Translations under genes and position numbers: made by a program
Notes under the pieces: model-generated
What the model was told of the DNA's origin: nothing
Databases searched by the model: none
The model's input: only the letters and a program-made list of their open reading frames with translations
In this document: positions 44,716-56,933 of the stretch, piece after piece
Numbering within the stretch: position 1 is the first letter of the stretch
How the letters are laid out: each line of letters opens with the position of its first letter
Assembly (NCBI GenBank): GCA_031255095.1
Contig: JAIRTE010000020.1
Span: 1-60,574, forward strand
DNA from: Mycoplasmataceae bacterium
Lineage (GTDB): Bacteria; Bacillota_I; Bacilli_A; Mycoplasmatales; Mycoplasmoidaceae
Length of the DNA: 60,574 nucleotides
Direction of reading: 5' to 3'

Positions 44716-47700
44716 ATGAAAAATATTAAGAAATTGGTGAACGCAATTGACATGAAATTTCGAAGACAAAGACTTGTTGAATGATTAAGAGTAGCAAAAG
44801 ATCCGAAAAACCTTGAATTAGGCAAAGATGAATATATAGAACTTTTTTTTAATCTGCCACTTAAAAATGATGAACTAATGGATCATTATATATTCTACCT
44901 ATATTTTAGTAATGTAAAATATGATCAATCTGTGATTATGGAATGTATTGAATATTTAAATTTTTTTATTTTAAGAAGAATAGGCATAGTGACTAGTATA
45001 GCACTAATGCATCCAGTAATAATAGATCAAAGATGCCTTACAGATACAGAAAATATTTCAGAAACAGATCCAGAAAAATGTGCTGCTATTTTTTTAAAAA
45101 ATAAAATAGACATGTTTCCTGAAATTTTAGAAAAAATTATTTTATCTTATACCAAAGATATTACAATGCCCGAAAAAGTGTTTGAGGAATTAAAATGCAT
45201 ATTATTTGATTTCTCTTATTTTTCCTATAAACCTGCAAATATTTCTGAACTTTTTCAAATTATTTCCGAATGTACTCCAAATAGTATTGAAATTGAAACT
45301 TGTCATAAAGTTATTAAAGAAAAAAATGTTTCAAACTATACTCTTTTAGGATTGATGATAAAAAGCTTGTTTACTAGGGAAATTGACAAACCTTTACCAA
45401 AAAGCATATTTCAAGATTTTGTATATCACTCAACATTGGCATTATATAGACATCTTTGTAATACCTCAAATCCTGAGACAAAAAAATTATTTCTAAATTT
45501 TTTGAGACCTAAAATAATTAATACCATTCCTGCAAGCATTTATGAAGACTATAAAAACTTATATTCATTAGAAACTGACGGTTCTACATTAAAGAAATTA
45601 CATACATATTTTGATTTTCAAATGGCTAATTTCCTAATAAGGCGTGAGGAAAACATAGTAAGGGAAAAATTAGTAAATTTTTTAATGGACACGGTAAGTT
45701 GTAATTATAAAAGCCTTAAAAAATTTGCTATGTCTAAATGCAAAGCATGAGATGCTTTTTATGAACGGTTAGGAGAAAGTGTTGAAAGATGTTTTTTTAA
45801 TGATGGAATAAAATTTACTGAATTAAGAGCATTTAACAAAGAAACAAAAACATGAGTTCTTACTAAAAAAGGAGAACTGCGATTTAATGAAATAAGACCA
45901 CAAATAGATGAAATAGTAGCGCATACTGAAACATGTAGAAGAAATGTAAAATTTCATATCAGAATAAATGAATTTCAAAAAATTAACGAACTTATTATCA
46001 AATATCATCAATGACTTATAGATTTTTTACCGCCAAGAGATGAAAGGCATGAGCATCAAATAATGAGTGAATTGCAAACTTTTATAAGTTTTGAAGGTGA
46101 AACACCATTGAAAGTTGAAATTAGGAAACATATAGATTTTTTAATGCAAGAAAAAGTAATGAATGCAAAAATCAAGTGACAATTACAAGGTTTATCATTA
46201 AGAAAGTTTCAATATACTGAAGAATTAAATCCTGAGAGGGAGATGGAAAACATTTTAGCTTCACTTAGGATGAAAGCACGAAGAAATACTTTTTCATACA
46301 TAAAGACAGATGTTTTAGGAACAATTAGATATATGGTTATTTATGCCGATGACCTTTATAAAATAACCAAAAATTTTGCAAGCAATAGATTTTTAGGTGA
46401 TCCAAAAATAAAAGAAACAATACAAGCTTTTGAAAAATTAAAACAAGCTGTAAATGATCAAAAAATACCGCATATTAATCCGGAATTTTTAGGTGAATTT
46501 ATTGTATCCAAATGTGAACAAGTCATTTATGATAATTCCAAAATAATTTATGAAAAAAATAAAACTTTTTTCAATTTATTACAAAGCTTTAAAAATCCCC
46601 ATAAGCAAAAAATTTTTTTAATACTTTTTATGGATTTTCTAAACGATGATGATTTATTATTAAGAGACTTGAAAGATGCAGATGAATTCTTTGAATCTTC
46701 ATCTTCACTTGCAATAAAACCATTTGAAATAATGTTAAAAAAAATTAGTGTTCTTGCATCTGATGACATGAAGAGTATCAAAGTATTTGAAGATATTGCA
46801 GAAAATAGAACTGGACTAATAATATCGAAAATTTTAGAAAAGATGATAATTGTATCTGCTAGACAAATAACATTATTAGAAGATCATAATGAAAAAATAT
46901 CTAAAGCTGTAGATGGCAAAGAATTATTAGATATATTAAAATTAAATGTCCTTAGTGATGTAAAATTGGATCCAAAATTGTTAAAAATATTACCAAATAG
47001 TCCACATGATTTAAAATTACCTGTATTTTTGATCACATCACCTCTTTGTAATGGGAATTTCAAAACATTAACTGACAAAGCAATATTGGAACAAAGAAAT
47101 AAAATTATGGAAGAATTTTCTGGATTTGATGAGGTAGATTTGCAAAATAGTGTATTTAAAAAAATAGTTCTTAAAAAAATTGAAAATATGACAAGCTATG
47201 AACTCACAAAATTAATATTAAAAAAAAGTTCAACATATCAAAAAATATTACCAAAATATTCTGCAATTGAAACACGAGATAAACTTTTAACTGAAATAAA
47301 TAATGTGCGCGGACAATTCAATAACTTAATAATTACATTAACACCGGCTGTTAAGTCACATTTACAAGAATTATTTTTAGGTAAAGATGATTTAAGTTAT
47401 TTAGATATTTCTGAATTACAAAAACGTGCAAGTGAAATAGAATTTGGTGTCAGAGTTATTACAGAAACTCACAAAAGGAAAAGAGTTGATTTATTAGCAG
47501 CTGCAACTTCATCAACGCAACATATAAGTGATGAAGATATTGAATATATGAATGTAAAAAGATTTGCATATAGTGAAAGGTGAACAGCTGAAACACCAAA
47601 AAAAATAAAAACAATATATGATTCGAGATTTTTTATATGCAATGAATTAAAAAAATTGATTAATTATCAAGAAAAATTATTTGAATATAAAAAGAATACA

Positions 47701-48201
47701 ATGGAGAAAATTTTAGGATTTGAAAGTGATGCAGAACAGATGAGTCAATATGAACAACAATTTGAAGTCACTGAAGATAGTAATTTGGATGAAATGCAAA
47801 CAACTGCTGAGGAAACTTTTGCTTATGTGCTATCAGCAAAAAAAGAATATGAAACGCTTTACAGTGCATGCAAAATAAATTTTGATGAAACTATGACTGC
47901 ATTAGATGCTGAAATTACAAAAATACAACAAGATATTAGTTTTGCACTTGATGAAAATTCTGCAGATAGAGAGTTTTATCATGAAATTATGTCTTCATTT
48001 ATAGAATTTACTGAAGAAGGAACTAAGATTATAAGAATTTTTGCAAGTAATCTAGAAAATGCTGTTTTGGATCTTTCTAAGAGCAAAACAATGGCAATAT
48101 TTAATGAAATTGAAGCTAAAAAGGTGCAACGTGCAGCTGCAGTCCAACCACAACTAACTGTAGTACAACAATGTGCAGACCTCGATCTTGATACTTTGTA
48201 A
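44716..48201 (+). CDS. Very large helical cytosolic protein, 1161 residues
   Basis: One frame from ATG 44716 to TAA 48201 with several TGA-coded Trp. It has no signal peptide and no membrane segment. The prediction by eye is almost entirely alpha-helical: Leu/Ile/Lys/Glu-rich with helices of 20-40 residues, and a C-terminal ~170 residues with coiled-coil character (MSQYEQQFEVTEDSNLDEMQ, then ITKIQQDISFALDE). Low-complexity linkers are absent. No motif of an enzyme is visible. It may be structural or scaffold-like, comparable in style to the unrecognised proteins at 28519, 49614 and 51179, but I see no direct sequence match between them. Confidence 0.75.
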
Positions 48202-48223
48202 TTATTAAATAATATTTAAAGGT

Positions 48224-49576
48224 TTATTGTTTATTTTTAGCCTTATCTCTTAATTTTTCCCTAAATTTAGCTTTAATAATTTTATCTATATGTTCATGTT
48301 TCTTTTTTTGTTTAATTTTTAATATTTGTGATTTAATTTTTTTCTTATAACATGGTTTTACTCTCTTAGTAGATTTATTATTTCTGATAACTTTTTGAAT
48401 TTCTGAATTTGTTTCTTTATCAAAAACTATTTTTTTTCTCAATCTTAATTGCAATGGTTTTGAAATAAATTCATTTTGCGTAACTAAAGAATAATTAATT
48501 TTAATACCTTTCTTGATTAATTTAGCAATCTTATTATCATCATTTTTGCAATACACAATAAAACTATCACCACCTTTTTTGTTTCTACCAACTCGACCAG
48601 AACGATGAATATATCATAATGCATCATCTGGTAAGCCATATGATATAACTAAATCAGCATAGGGTAAATCAACACCTCTACTAATTAAATCAGTTGCCAC
48701 GACATATTGATATGTATAAGAGTTTATTTCTTTAAATATCTTTCTACGTTCATGGTTTGTTAAATCCTTATGGATAAGAGCAACATTATAATTTGCTTCA
48801 ACCATTGCTTTATAAATATCATTAGCAATATTTTTGGTATTACCGAAAATAATACACAAATACGGTTTAATATTGCCTAATAAATTTTTAAGTGTTTTGT
48901 TGGCATCATAATCTTTTGTATAAACAACAGTGTGTGTAACATTATTATTTTTTCAAATGGATTTAGCATTTTGAATTATTTCCGTATTTAAAAAGAATTT
49001 TTTTAATTTGTTTGCAAATGCATCATGTAGTGTTGCAGAACAAGCAACTTTAATAATATTTTTATTGAGCATTGTGAAAATATTGTTTATATCATTCATA
49101 AAACCTAAATCAAATAGCATATCAGCTTCATCTAATATGATTTCATTAAAATTAACTGGTATTAATTTATTTTTTAATAATTCATAAACTTTATTTGGTG
49201 TTGCAACGATAATATTGGTGTTTAAAAAATTATTCTTGGTTAGATTAGAACTTGATTCACCACCAATAATTAATTTTGGATGTAATTCCATAATATGTTG
49301 CTTAAATGTCAAAATTTGAGAATATATTTGTCTACATAATTCTTTAGTGGGTGTAATAATAATTGCACAATGATTTTTATTTTCTAAAATATGGTTAAAT
49401 AATGGCAATAAATAACACAATGTTTTACCACTACCTGTTTCTGAAACAATAATAGCATTCTTATTAGAAAGCAATAAAGGCAATGTTTTGCTCTGTATTT
49501 CTGTAGTTTCAACAAATTTTAATATGCTTAAGGCATCTTTAAGTTTTTCATTTATATTTAGAATCTTAAACAACAT
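48224..49576 (-). CDS. DEAD-box RNA helicase
   Basis: This 450-residue helicase has the Q-motif region (FVETTEIQSKTLPLLL), VSETGSGKTL (motif I), ITPTKEL (Ia), ILDEADMLFDLGF (II), CSATL (III), then ATDLISRGVDLPYADLVISY (V) and RSGRVGRNKKGG (VI). It unwinds RNA in ribosome assembly or mRNA turnover. The C-terminal ~100 residues are strongly basic (KKKIKSQILKIKQKKKHEH), a likely RNA-binding tail as in CshA/CshB-type enzymes. Three stretches separated by TGA-coded Trp belong to the one frame. Confidence 0.95.
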
Positions 49577-49613
49577 TTATAATATTTTTAATAAGTTATT
49601 ATAATTATAAACT

Positions 49614-50441
49614 ATGTCAATACCATATATTGATTCAATACGTAAACTGTTAGATGATCTTCGTGCATTAACAAGAGCTGATAAATGACTTGAAGCAATC
49701 CAGCTTGCAGAAGATTATCAAAAAGAACATATTTTAAACTGGAGCGAATACACTGAAGTTGAAGATATAATTCATGCAATGAAAAAACGTTATGAAAATG
49801 ATAATAAATATTGATATGAAAGGATTATGATCACTGAAGAAACTGCTGAACATAAAATGCTTAATGAGAAATTTGCAATATCAAATTATTTATTTTATCT
49901 AGAACATTTAAGTGAATCTTTTCTATCTCCTAGACAAAAAACTGTAATTAATAAATTGCTTATGTCTGATGAAGTTGAAAATAAAGATAAAATATATATT
50001 TTAGAATCACTTAGAGATTTAAAAATTTCAACAGAACTTACATATCGTAACAGTTACATCAAAAAAAATTATATACTTAACCCCATGACTATTACTTTTT
50101 ACAAGAATGATAAAAATATTAAATATATTTTAGATTATGTTAGTACAAAGTATAAAGCTTATGCTAAAGATTCACTTTTATTGTTCTATTTTGAAAGTAT
50201 TTTAGAAGAAAATTGATATAGCTTCTTTTTTCCAATAAATGAAAATGTAAATTTTAAATTGATTGCAGATATGATGGCTAAATCAATAAAGGAATATGTT
50301 GATATTTCTAATAACGAGAAAAATATGGCTAAAGATGATGTTGAAAAATTAAAAAATACTATTAACAATCGTTTTTGCAAAGATCTTGAACAACTCTATG
50401 GGGTAAAAAGCATTGCTAATAAAAAAGAAGGAAAAAGCTAA
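49614..50441 (+). CDS. Hypothetical cytosolic protein, 275 residues
   Basis: This is a helical, highly charged protein beginning MSIPYIDSIRKLLDDLRALT, without signal peptide or membrane segment, and with several TGA-coded Trp. No family is recognised. A TATAAT (49600-49605) ends 8 bases before the ATG, and the DEAD-box gene is divergent across a 37-bp gap. The Lys-rich C-terminus ends SIANKKEGKS. Its composition resembles the 1161-residue protein upstream, but I cannot align them. Confidence 0.75.
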
Positions 50442-50480
50442 ATTATAAGCAATTTAGTCACTAATATAAAATATAATATT

Positions 50481-51134
50481 TTATTCTTCAATAAATTCAA
50501 TATCGTGGAAATCAATAACTTGTAATTGTTTTCTACCAAAAGAATTAACTTCAATAGAAGCAGTTTTATTTTGTAAATTAATTTTTTTAATGACACCAGC
50601 TTCACCTTTAAAACCACCATAAGCAATTTTTACTTTCATTCCAACATGGAAATTAAATGTTTCAGCTGAAGAAGTAACAGCACTAATTTCAGGCTTACTT
50701 TCAACATATGTGCCTGCAGTTTTTTCATATTCAGTAATTGAAATAGGAATTGGTTCAGTTTTAGAACCAACAAAACCTAAAACACCTGGAGAATTTCTAA
50801 TTGCAAATCACAATTGTTCACTCATAATTGCACTAATAAAAACATAACCAGGGAATTTATTAGTAGTGAAAGAAACTGATTTCTTGTATTTATCACCAAC
50901 AACTTCTCATTGAGTTTTTTCAGTATTTTTAATTGTTTTAGGTAATGAAGGATCGTTTTTTGGAATGTATTCAGTAATTGTTTTGATAGTTTCAAAAATT
51001 TTAATATCTTTAACTTGAGAAGTTAAATTAAAGATATCTAATTTTTCCTTTAATGAATTAATAATACCCTTTTCTTTACCACCAATAACTGTTACAATGT
51101 ATCATTGTGGTATTTGTGAATAATCCTTAGCCAT
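50481..51134 (-). CDS. nusG: Transcription termination/antitermination protein NusG
   Basis: The 217-residue protein has an NGN domain (QWYIVTVIGGKEKGIINSL, then FPGYVFISAIMSEQLWFAIR, NSPGVLGFVGS) and a C-terminal KOW domain (FHVGMKVKIAYGGFKGEAGV, ending VIDFHDIEFIEE). It couples RNA polymerase to Rho, ribosomes or the elongation complex. An insertion of ~30 residues in the NGN domain (around TEYIPKNDPSLPKTI) is longer than in most bacteria but common in mollicutes. TATAAT (51146-51141) ends 6 bases before the ATG. secE is not adjacent. Confidence 0.95.
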
Positions 51135-51178
51135 ACAATTATTATAATTAATATTTTAACATCATTAGCATATAAAGA

Positions 51179-53203
51179 TTAATTTATGTTATTTAAATCC
51201 AAGTTTAGCAATTTATTAAATCTTATTTCTGCAGCTTGTTCAGGAGTTATTACACCTTCTGCCACCATGCCAAGAGTATTTGAAGAAGTATTAGAGCTTA
51301 CATTATTCTTCTCATTGTAGAACATATTTTTTTCAAATGCAGCTAATCTGTTATATTCATGTAATGTCATCGAATTATCATGTCTAATGCCATTGCCTTC
51401 TGCATGACGTGTAATATATTCATCATCATAGTCTTTGCTATATTCACTATTGGCAATTTTCCTATTCAAAACATCAATCATTGTATTTCCATCTTGATTC
51501 ATTTTAAAATTTCCACCATTGTCATAAAGATTTGTCATCATATTTTTAGCAGGATTAAAAATACTTTTATCTTTTCTAAGTTGCGCAATTTCCTTGTAAT
51601 TAATTAATTTTGTGATGCAATTTCTTTCTAAATGTGCTATTGTATCATCAATTTTTTGCTCTTCATCACTTAAATATTTCTTTTTTGTTTCACAACTTAC
51701 AGCTGTAGAAGTAGCAACAGTCTGATATGCATAAGCTCTTGCAGTTTTTTTAGCATCTTCTAAAAAGCCTGTCTTTTCTAAAATTTCTTGTGGGAAAGAT
51801 TCATTGTCATTTTGTAATATTTTTAAATTTTCTAGTATTTGCATATTTCTTGGATCATGTGTAAGTACTTCTGGTATTGCCCTACCTTTTGTTTCTTTCT
51901 TAGCTATTTCCCTAATAGCTAAAATTGATGATTCTAAAACTGCTTTAACTTCTAAATTTGTTTCACTCAAGTAAAAATTAGAAAGTATTGTACACATATT
52001 GCAAAAATTATCAGCTTGTGTCAATAAAATATTACAATTAAACATATCTACTAAATCTTTTTGTGGTGTAGAAGTACTTGCAATATATTCTTTTTCAGCT
52101 AAAACTTGATCCATCATTCTAGTAATTGCAATTGCAGTGTTTTGTTTAACAAGAAGCATTTTCTCATTTTTTTCCATGCAATTTCATGAATTTATTAATA
52201 ATTCTGCACCATCATAATATACTTTAACATCATCTGCATGGTCTTTATTAACAACTTTAAGTTCTTTCATATTAAAACCTTTTTTAGTTATGTAATCATA
52301 CAAAAAAGCTGTATCTTGTGTTTGTTTTAAGCCATTTTTTGCTGACAATTGTCCCACATTTTTATCAAAGTGAGAAAACTTATTATTTTTATAGATTGGT
52401 CTAGCAAAAGAATTAATGAATTCACCAGTGTTTCCAACTAAAGCATCATAGAAAACACCAAAAAATGGTTTTTGATTACTGAATCTACAACCATTAACAT
52501 TATTAGTGTTGTTTATTCTTTCATAAAGACATTGTCTAGTTCGATAATTAGGTGTAGTTTTGAAATATGCAACACTTGGTCCTAAATAATTTCTTTGATC
52601 TTGAAGTATGCCTGTTGGGGCATAAATAACAAAATTAAACATATTCTCATATTTTAAAGTTTCATGAACTTTAGATTTGATATATCTAAAATTTGCACGA
52701 TTTAGGTAACTTACAGTTTCTGCATAATGTTGTTTAGGGTTGTGTACATAAAATTTTATTGATTGCAAATAATTGTATTTAGCACCTTTAATAATCACAT
52801 TATGAATGTATGTTGAACTATCCATTGTGCTTGTATTATTCTTGTATACATCATTATAATAATTTGATGCTTTAATTTCAATGCTTTGGTTATCACTACC
52901 ATAATTGCTAGCTTCAGAATAATATCGATCAACAAACCCTTTGAGGTTCGCAATCATAGTCCTAACATTGTTGATACTCATTGTAAGCCCACGTAGAGTA
53001 GGAAATTGACTTATATATTCTGAAGCTCCATAAATATCTTTGTAAAAATTAAGAAGTAAAAAAATATCTTTATAAGAAAAAGTTGTATTGTCTTGAGTTA
53101 CTTCATGAAATAATTTAGGTGTGAAATTAGATAATTCAAAATTTCCATCTAAGATTGTTTTGAATAATTTTATTTCTTGAAAAGTTAAGTTTATATTTTT
53201 CAT
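51179..53203 (-). CDS. Hypothetical cytosolic protein, 674 residues
   Basis: Two long open stretches are one frame joined by a TGA Trp at 52184-52186. There is no signal peptide or membrane segment. The N-terminal half is mixed alpha/beta and Asn/Tyr-rich (NFVIYAPTGILQDQRNYLGP is typical); the C-terminal half is helical with a Thr/Ser/Asn linker near the end (NNVSSNTSSNTLG). No known family or active-site motif is seen. It lies between nusG and the divergent DUF4143 ATPase and probably has its own promoter upstream of 53203. Confidence 0.75.
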
Positions 53204-53383
53204 TTTGAATTATTATAAAAGCGTTAATATTTTATCATTATCAAATGTGTCAAATAAAATAAATTTTATCATTATTTAACTAAATATATTACATATATTT
53301 AGTAAAAAATTTTTAAAACAATGTTTTTAAAAATGCTTATTTTTTAGGAAAAATAAACTTTTCGAATAGCTATAATTATGTTA

Positions 53384-54610
53384 ATGTTATTAGAAAGGAA
53401 CATATATTTAAAAAAATTATGCAAGGTTAGAGATGCCAAGCTAATTAAAACCTTGACTGGGCCAAGACGTTGTGGTAAAACAACGGTATTTTTGCAATTC
53501 ATTAAGATATTAAAAAAAGATATTAGAGATTACCAAATAATTTACATAAATTTTGATAAACGAGAAAATAAATATCTAATTGACATTGAACAATTAGAAA
53601 ATTACATTGATGAAAGAATAATTAGGGGCATAAAAATGTATCTTTTTTTAGATGAAATCTCAAATGTTAATGGTTTTGAAGATTTGGTAGCAAAATATTT
53701 TAAAAACAAGCATATTGATATCTATTTGAGTGGTTCAAATTCATATCTTTCTTCAACTCATTTGAAATCTAAATTTTTTAACAGAATGGTTAGTATTAAA
53801 ATGCTGCCTTTTACTTTTCATGAGTTCTATGATTTACATGCAGGTAATGAAAAATGTAAACAACAATTGTATAAAAAATATTGTCAATGTGGAGGTATTC
53901 CAATATTAATGCATTTCCTTGCTGATGAAGAATTGGTAGAAATAATTGTTAATAGCATTATAGACGGAATTTTAGGTCGACATGTTATTCCGAGATTTAA
54001 TATTAGAAACATTCTTTTATTAAAGAAAGTTTTAGAATTTGCAATGATCAATATTGGAAAATATTTTGATGCTAATGATGTAGTAGAATTTTTAGTCAAA
54101 AATAAATTTAGGCATACAAGTTGTAAAACTATTGAGACTTATATTAAATCATTGCAAGATTGTTTTATGCTTGTAACAATTCAAAAATATGATATCATTG
54201 AAGATAGAGCAGATATATATTTTTATAAAATATATGCTTTGGATATCAATGTTAGGAATTTAATTACTAATCGTGATTACAATTTTGACTTTGATATGCA
54301 GTTGGAAAATATTGTTTTGATAAATGTCTTTTTAAAATTTCAAAAAATATACACTGGTGTGTTTTCTATCATTGATGAAAATGAAAATGTGGAAATATAT
54401 GAGGTTGATTTTGTCTGCATTAACAAAACAGATAAGCTATATATTCAGGTTTGTGAAAATTTAGCTGATGTTGAACAATATTTAAAAAAGACTAGTACAT
54501 TGCAAAAATTAGATGATGGCAGAAAATTATTATTAACTAATTCAAAAGTTGAGGAACAACCTTTTGAAGATATTGAAATTAAAGAAGTTGTTGATTTTTT
54601 ACTTGAGTAA
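53384..54610 (+). CDS. AAA ATPase with DUF4143 domain (intact copy)
   Basis: The 408-residue protein begins MLLERNIYLKKL. Motifs are LTGPRRCGKTT (Walker A), YLFLDEISNVNGF (Walker B), IYLSGSNSYLSS (sensor), QCGGIPILMHF and a C-terminal nuclease-like EVDFVCINKTDKLYIQV. TATAAT (53371-53376) ends 7 bases before ATG 53384 but only 1 base before the in-frame ATG 53378, so I prefer 53384. It has no TGA codons, unlike most neighbours, possibly a sign of later arrival. Related sequences lie at 16145 (out of frame) and 20905 (remnant). Its last 12 bp overlap the end of tsaC on the other strand. Confidence 0.9.
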   Translation: MLLERNIYLKKLCKVRDAKLIKTLTGPRRCGKTTVFLQFIKILKKDIRDYQIIYINFDKRENKYLIDIEQLENYIDERIIRGIKMYLFLDEISNVNGFEDLVAKYFKNKHIDIYLSGSNSYLSSTHLKSKFFNRMVSIKMLPFTFHEFYDLHAGNEKCKQQLYKKYCQCGGIPILMHFLADEELVEIIVNSIIDGILGRHVIPRFNIRNILLLKKVLEFAMINIGKYFDANDVVEFLVKNKFRHTSCKTIETYIKSLQDCFMLVTIQKYDIIEDRADIYFYKIYALDINVRNLITNRDYNFDFDMQLENIVLINVFLKFQKIYTGVFSIIDENENVEIYEVDFVCINKTDKLYIQVCENLADVEQYLKKTSTLQKLDDGRKLLLTNSKVEEQPFEDIEIKEVVDFLLE

Positions 54611-55126
54611 TTTTATTATTTCACTTCCTGAAATACATCCTTCTCTAATAATTTCTTTTGTATCAAAATTAATAATTGTTGAAGGCAATGAACTATTTTT
54701 CTTCCCATCTACAAATATTAAATTTTTAATATTATCAAAATCTTTTTTTGCTTCAAAAACATTTTTAAATACTTCATTACCTGAAATATTGGCAGACGAA
54801 GAAAAAACTGGTCCAACGATGCTAATTAATTTTAATATATTTTTTTCATTTGGCATACGATAAGAAATATTATTTTTAATAATACTTAATCCACCAGGTC
54901 AAAATTTATTTAAAACATTAATTTCTTTTTCAGTTAAATTTTTAATCTGATTAATGTCATTTATAAATGTAATTAATTTTTTATTCTTATCTCTTTTTTT
55001 AATTTCATAAATTAATTCTGGGTTTAATGAAATAATACCTAAAACTGTATCAGTTTCTACAATGGCTGCATTATTGGATTTTATCCTATTGCAAATTTCA
55101 TTGAAATCATTTTTTCAATCAAACAT
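54599..55126 (-). CDS. tsaC: Threonylcarbamoyl-AMP synthase (TsaC/Sua5 family, short form)
   Basis: The 175-residue YrdC-fold protein makes threonylcarbamoyl-AMP for the t6A37 modification of ANN-reading tRNAs. It contains VETDTVLGIISLN, EIKKRDKNKKLITF, FWPGGLSII (usually WPGPLT), VGPVFSSSANISG and a final strand; the basic binding residues of KRxxxxP are partly changed (KKRDKNKK). It starts 3 bp after the second ABC gene and is the last gene of that operon. Confidence 0.9.
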
Positions 55127-55129
55127 ATT

Positions 55130-56932
55130 TTATTCTTCACTAAATTGTGATTCATACAATTCTTTATAAAAACCGTTTTGTTCTAATAATTCACTATGAT
55201 TTCCTTGTTCAATAATGTGTCCATCTTTAAGCACTAAAATTAAATCTGCATTTTTAATTGTGCTTAATCGATGAGCAATGACAATACTTGTTCTATTTTG
55301 TGTTAATTTATCAACTGCATCTTGAATTAATAATTCTGTTTTTGTATCCACGTTACTTGTTGCTTCATCTAAAATTAAAATAGGATTATTTTGTAATATT
55401 GCTCGGGCAATAGTTATTAATTGTTTTTCACCAGCTGAAATGGTTGTTTTTTCGTCTAATAAAGTATCATAGCCTTTATCTAGAGTGTTAATGAAATGAT
55501 CAACGTTGGCATTTTTTGCTGCAGTAATGATTGTTTCATCATCAATATGTTTTAAATTATATTTAATATTATTTTTAATTGTATCCTCAAAAATATATGT
55601 ATCTTGTAAAACCATTGAAAAAATATTTCTTAAATCTTTTTTATACATATTGTAAATTGAAACATCATCAATTAAAATATCTCCTGAATCACATTCATAA
55701 AAATGCATTAACAAATTAATTATTGTAGTTTTTCCACTACCTGTTGGCCCAACAATGGCCACTTTTTTGCCTGGTTCTATTTCAAAACTAATATTTTTTA
55801 ATATTTGTTTATTTTCATTGTATGAAAAAATAACATTTTTGAAAGTGATTTTGCCCTTAATTTCTTGTTCACATTTTATTTTATCTTTTTCAATTTTTTC
55901 TTCTTCTAAGTCTAAAAAATCAAATATTTTTTCTGAAGTTGCAAAAGTCATTTGAATGGAAGAAATATTTTGTGCTAGTTGCTGCAAAGGATTGTTGATC
56001 AAATTTGCAAACAATAAAAATGTAGGCAATAAAGAAATACCATACATTTTTTCAAAAGTGCCATTCGAAATTAAAATTGCACATACAAATAAAGCTAATA
56101 CTAAACCTAAATATCTAAAGAATAATGAAATTGGAATTGGAAAAAATGAAAAAAAGTTTGTCAGTGCATTATTTTTTTCTAATTTATTATTTATTTCATT
56201 AAAAGATGCTTTTTCACTTTCATTAGCATTAAAAATTTTTACAACATTTAAATTATTGAAATTTTCATCAATTTTTCCATTTAATTTTCCTAAATCAGCT
56301 TGTTGCTTAACAAAATATTTTTGTGAGAATTTTATAATTGGGAAAACAGTGAATATTATTAAAGGAATAGTGGCAATAATAATTAATCCTAATTGTCAAG
56401 AAGTTACTAACATAGCAATCATTAATCCAATAATAAAAAATACATTGCTTATTGTATTAGAGATTGTATAAAATGACATATTAAATGTATCGATATCATT
56501 AGTTAAAATACTTGTTGTTTCACCAATTTTTTTAGAATCAAAATATTTTAATGGAATTTTATTAATTTTATTACTTACGTCATTTCTAAAACTTCATGTG
56601 AGTTTAGCTGAAATTTTAGCAATAAAAAATGAGCTGATTGCATTATTTAAAAAAATAATTACATAAAATAACAGCAGTATACCACAATACAACATTACAT
56701 TATTTACATCTATAGAATAGGTTCCAACATTATTAACATCTGGTTTAACAAAATTTTGAATTATTTTTTGTAGCATAATCGGAGAAAGACAATTAAGAAT
56801 TGCTGAAATTAAGCCTAAAATAATACAAAAAATAAACAACAATTTGAAACCTTTAGCATAGTTTCATAGCATTAAAACAGTTTTTTTAAAGTTTTTAATT
56901 TTCTTTTTTTGTTGTGGTTGAAATGGTGGCAT
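55130..56932 (-). CDS. ABC exporter subunit, canonical ATPase site
   Basis: The 600-residue half-transporter has an N-terminal six-helix transmembrane domain (residues ~25-325) and a nucleotide-binding domain: Walker A VGPTGSGKTT, signature ISAGEKQL (divergent from LSGGQ), Walker B PILILDEATSNVD with the catalytic Glu, and the switch His in IVIAHRLST. Together with the gene at 56934-58661, 1 bp upstream, it should form a heterodimeric exporter of lipids, drugs or peptides. TGA-coded Trp occurs in the first 30 residues and the transmembrane region. The substrate is unknown. Confidence 0.93.
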
Positions 56933-56933
56933 A

